A stretch of DNA of 6,265 nucleotides from Sulfolobaceae archaeon (lineage in GTDB: Archaea > Thermoproteota > Thermoprotei_A > Sulfolobales > Sulfolobaceae). The notes under the pieces were generated by a model that had not been told where the DNA came from, made no database searches, and was given only the letters and a program-made list of their open reading frames with translations. The position numbers and the translations under genes are program-made. Positions 5,563 through 6,265 of this stretch are shown one piece after another. The DNA lies in the NCBI GenBank assembly GCA_028277025.1, contig JAPYVG010000090.1, forward strand, positions 1 through 6,265. Direction: 5' to 3'. Numbering within the stretch: the first letter of the stretch is position 1; each line of letters opens with the position of its first letter.

Positions 5563-6265
5563 TTAGGGTGATACCTCATCTAGCCTCTTCCCTGCAGTCA
5601 AGTGCCCTAGCGGAATCGCTATCAGGGCTGCTATGATTAGAAATGACGCTATTACTACGAAGAGCGGTATTACACTTAACACTGTAGACAAGTATGTTAC
5701 TCCTAATACACCTATTCCGCCTCCCAAGTGACCTAGTCCATCTGTTAAAGCGAATCCGGAAGTTCTGGCTCTCGTAGGGAAGCTCTCTGTAACCCATGTG
5801 TAAGCTATCGGTACCCAAGTGTTAAAGCCTATGAATAAGAGTATAGCACCGAGACCACTAACGATAATGTTTGTAGTTGAGACCATAATGAGCCCGCCGA
5901 TAAGGGTTATAACTGACGCTACTCCCAACCAGTACTTTCTCTCTAACCTCTCTCCTCCGAAAGTTGCAATTAGTGCTGCCATTATAAAACCTGAGATACC
6001 GAGAGCTGCTATCATACCGGCTTCCGGTGGAGAGTAACCTTTAGAGACGAGAAGTGAGGTTAGACCAGAAGCTATACTATATACTGTAGTATAAGCCAAA
6101 AACCATACCGGGAGTAAAATAGCAAACCTCTTGAGATAGAACTTGTTTTTGAATATTTCGATATACGGTACTCCCTCGTTTTTAATATAGGGTTGAATGA
6201 TCTTAGGAAGGGGTTCTAGTTTTTTACCCCTACTAATAACTTTCTCTTCCATAGACTTGACTATT
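5563..6265 (-). CDS. MFS transporter, C-terminal half (gene continues past the right edge)
   Basis: The frame stays open through the right edge: codons for IVKS precede the first visible Met (6250-6252). That Met is therefore not the start, and the N-terminal six helices lie outside. Counting from that Met, about 40 charged residues match the central cytoplasmic loop. Six hydrophobic helices follow at about 43-64, 78-98, 108-126, 129-153, 167-190 and 193-216. The loop GGERLERKYW after the second helix fits the MFS R-x-x-R/K motif, and TESFPTRARTSG matches the 'E-x-x-P-T-x-x-R-x-x-G' signature of the sugar and metabolite:H+ symporter branch. It sits in the cytoplasmic membrane and likely imports an organic acid or sugar with protons. 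The substrate is unknown; the neighbouring FAH-family enzyme hints at a keto acid precursor. Confidence 0.85.
   Translation of the reverse strand, partial: IVKSMEEKVISRGKKLEPLPKIIQPYIKNEGVPYIEIFKNKFYLKRFAILLPVWFLAYTTVYSIASGLTSLLVSKGYSPPEAGMIAALGISGFIMAALIATFGGERLERKYWLGVASVITLIGGLIMVSTTNIIVSGLGAILLFIGFNTWVPIAYTWVTESFPTRARTSGFALTDGLGHLGGGIGVLGVTYLSTVLSVIPLFVVIASFLIIAALIAIPLGHLTAGKRLDEVSP

Noticed and set aside
5576..6037. Further open frames inside the MFS gene (5576-5818 minus, 5819-6037 plus)
   Set aside because: Both are shadows of the MFS reading frame, which shows clear transmembrane helices and signature loops.

Overview
The window looks like a thermoacidophilic crenarchaeon of the Sulfolobales. 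The DNA is AT-rich. Most genes have a TATA-type box about 27 nt upstream of the first ATG, as expected for leaderless mRNAs. Several genes resemble families I know from Sulfolobus: AbrB/PIN VapBC, HEPN-MNT, a solo Cas4, a Bat-type HTH_10 regulator, and an FAH-family enzyme next to an MFS permease. This placement comes from gene content and promoter layout, not from a marker gene.

The left two thirds (1-3780) are an accessory region. It opens with the 3' end of an IS200/IS605-type tnpB gene and a structured right end (1-~126). This end has inserted into, and now supplies the last codons of, a vapC toxin gene on the minus strand (108-470). That vapC overlaps its AbrB-type antitoxin gene vapB (446-700). 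Head-to-head with them is a decayed second PIN-toxin gene in several frames (836-1091), then an intact Cas4-like nuclease gene (1267-1956, plus strand). I see no CRISPR array and no other cas gene. Facing it on the minus strand is an intact two-gene HEPN/MNT toxin-antitoxin operon (2242-2963). The following 0.8 kb (2964-3781) is mostly non-coding. It holds a 145-bp AT-rich segment bounded by near-perfect inverted repeats, fused to an N-terminally truncated antitoxin-like remnant (3148-3309), and further on a nested hairpin (3632-3702). In all, two toxin-antitoxin operons are present, one intact and one damaged, plus two relics.

The right third (3782-6265) is a metabolic segment, all on the minus strand: a Bat-like HTH_10 transcription regulator, a fumarylacetoacetate hydrolase (FAH) family enzyme, and the C-terminal half of an MFS transporter that runs off the right edge. 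The spacing, a hairpin/T-tract terminator after the FAH gene and a T-rich tract after the MFS gene suggest separate transcription units. Together they may import and break down an organic acid or sugar acid under local control, but the substrate cannot be read from the sequence.

The strongest findings are the tnpB right end that rewrote the end of vapC, with its predicted guide-RNA read-through antisense to the toxin gene; the truncated vapC with a Gln at a usual catalytic Glu position; the multi-frameshift PIN pseudogene; the inverted-repeat element at 3029-3173; and the solo Cas4 among toxin-antitoxin genes.
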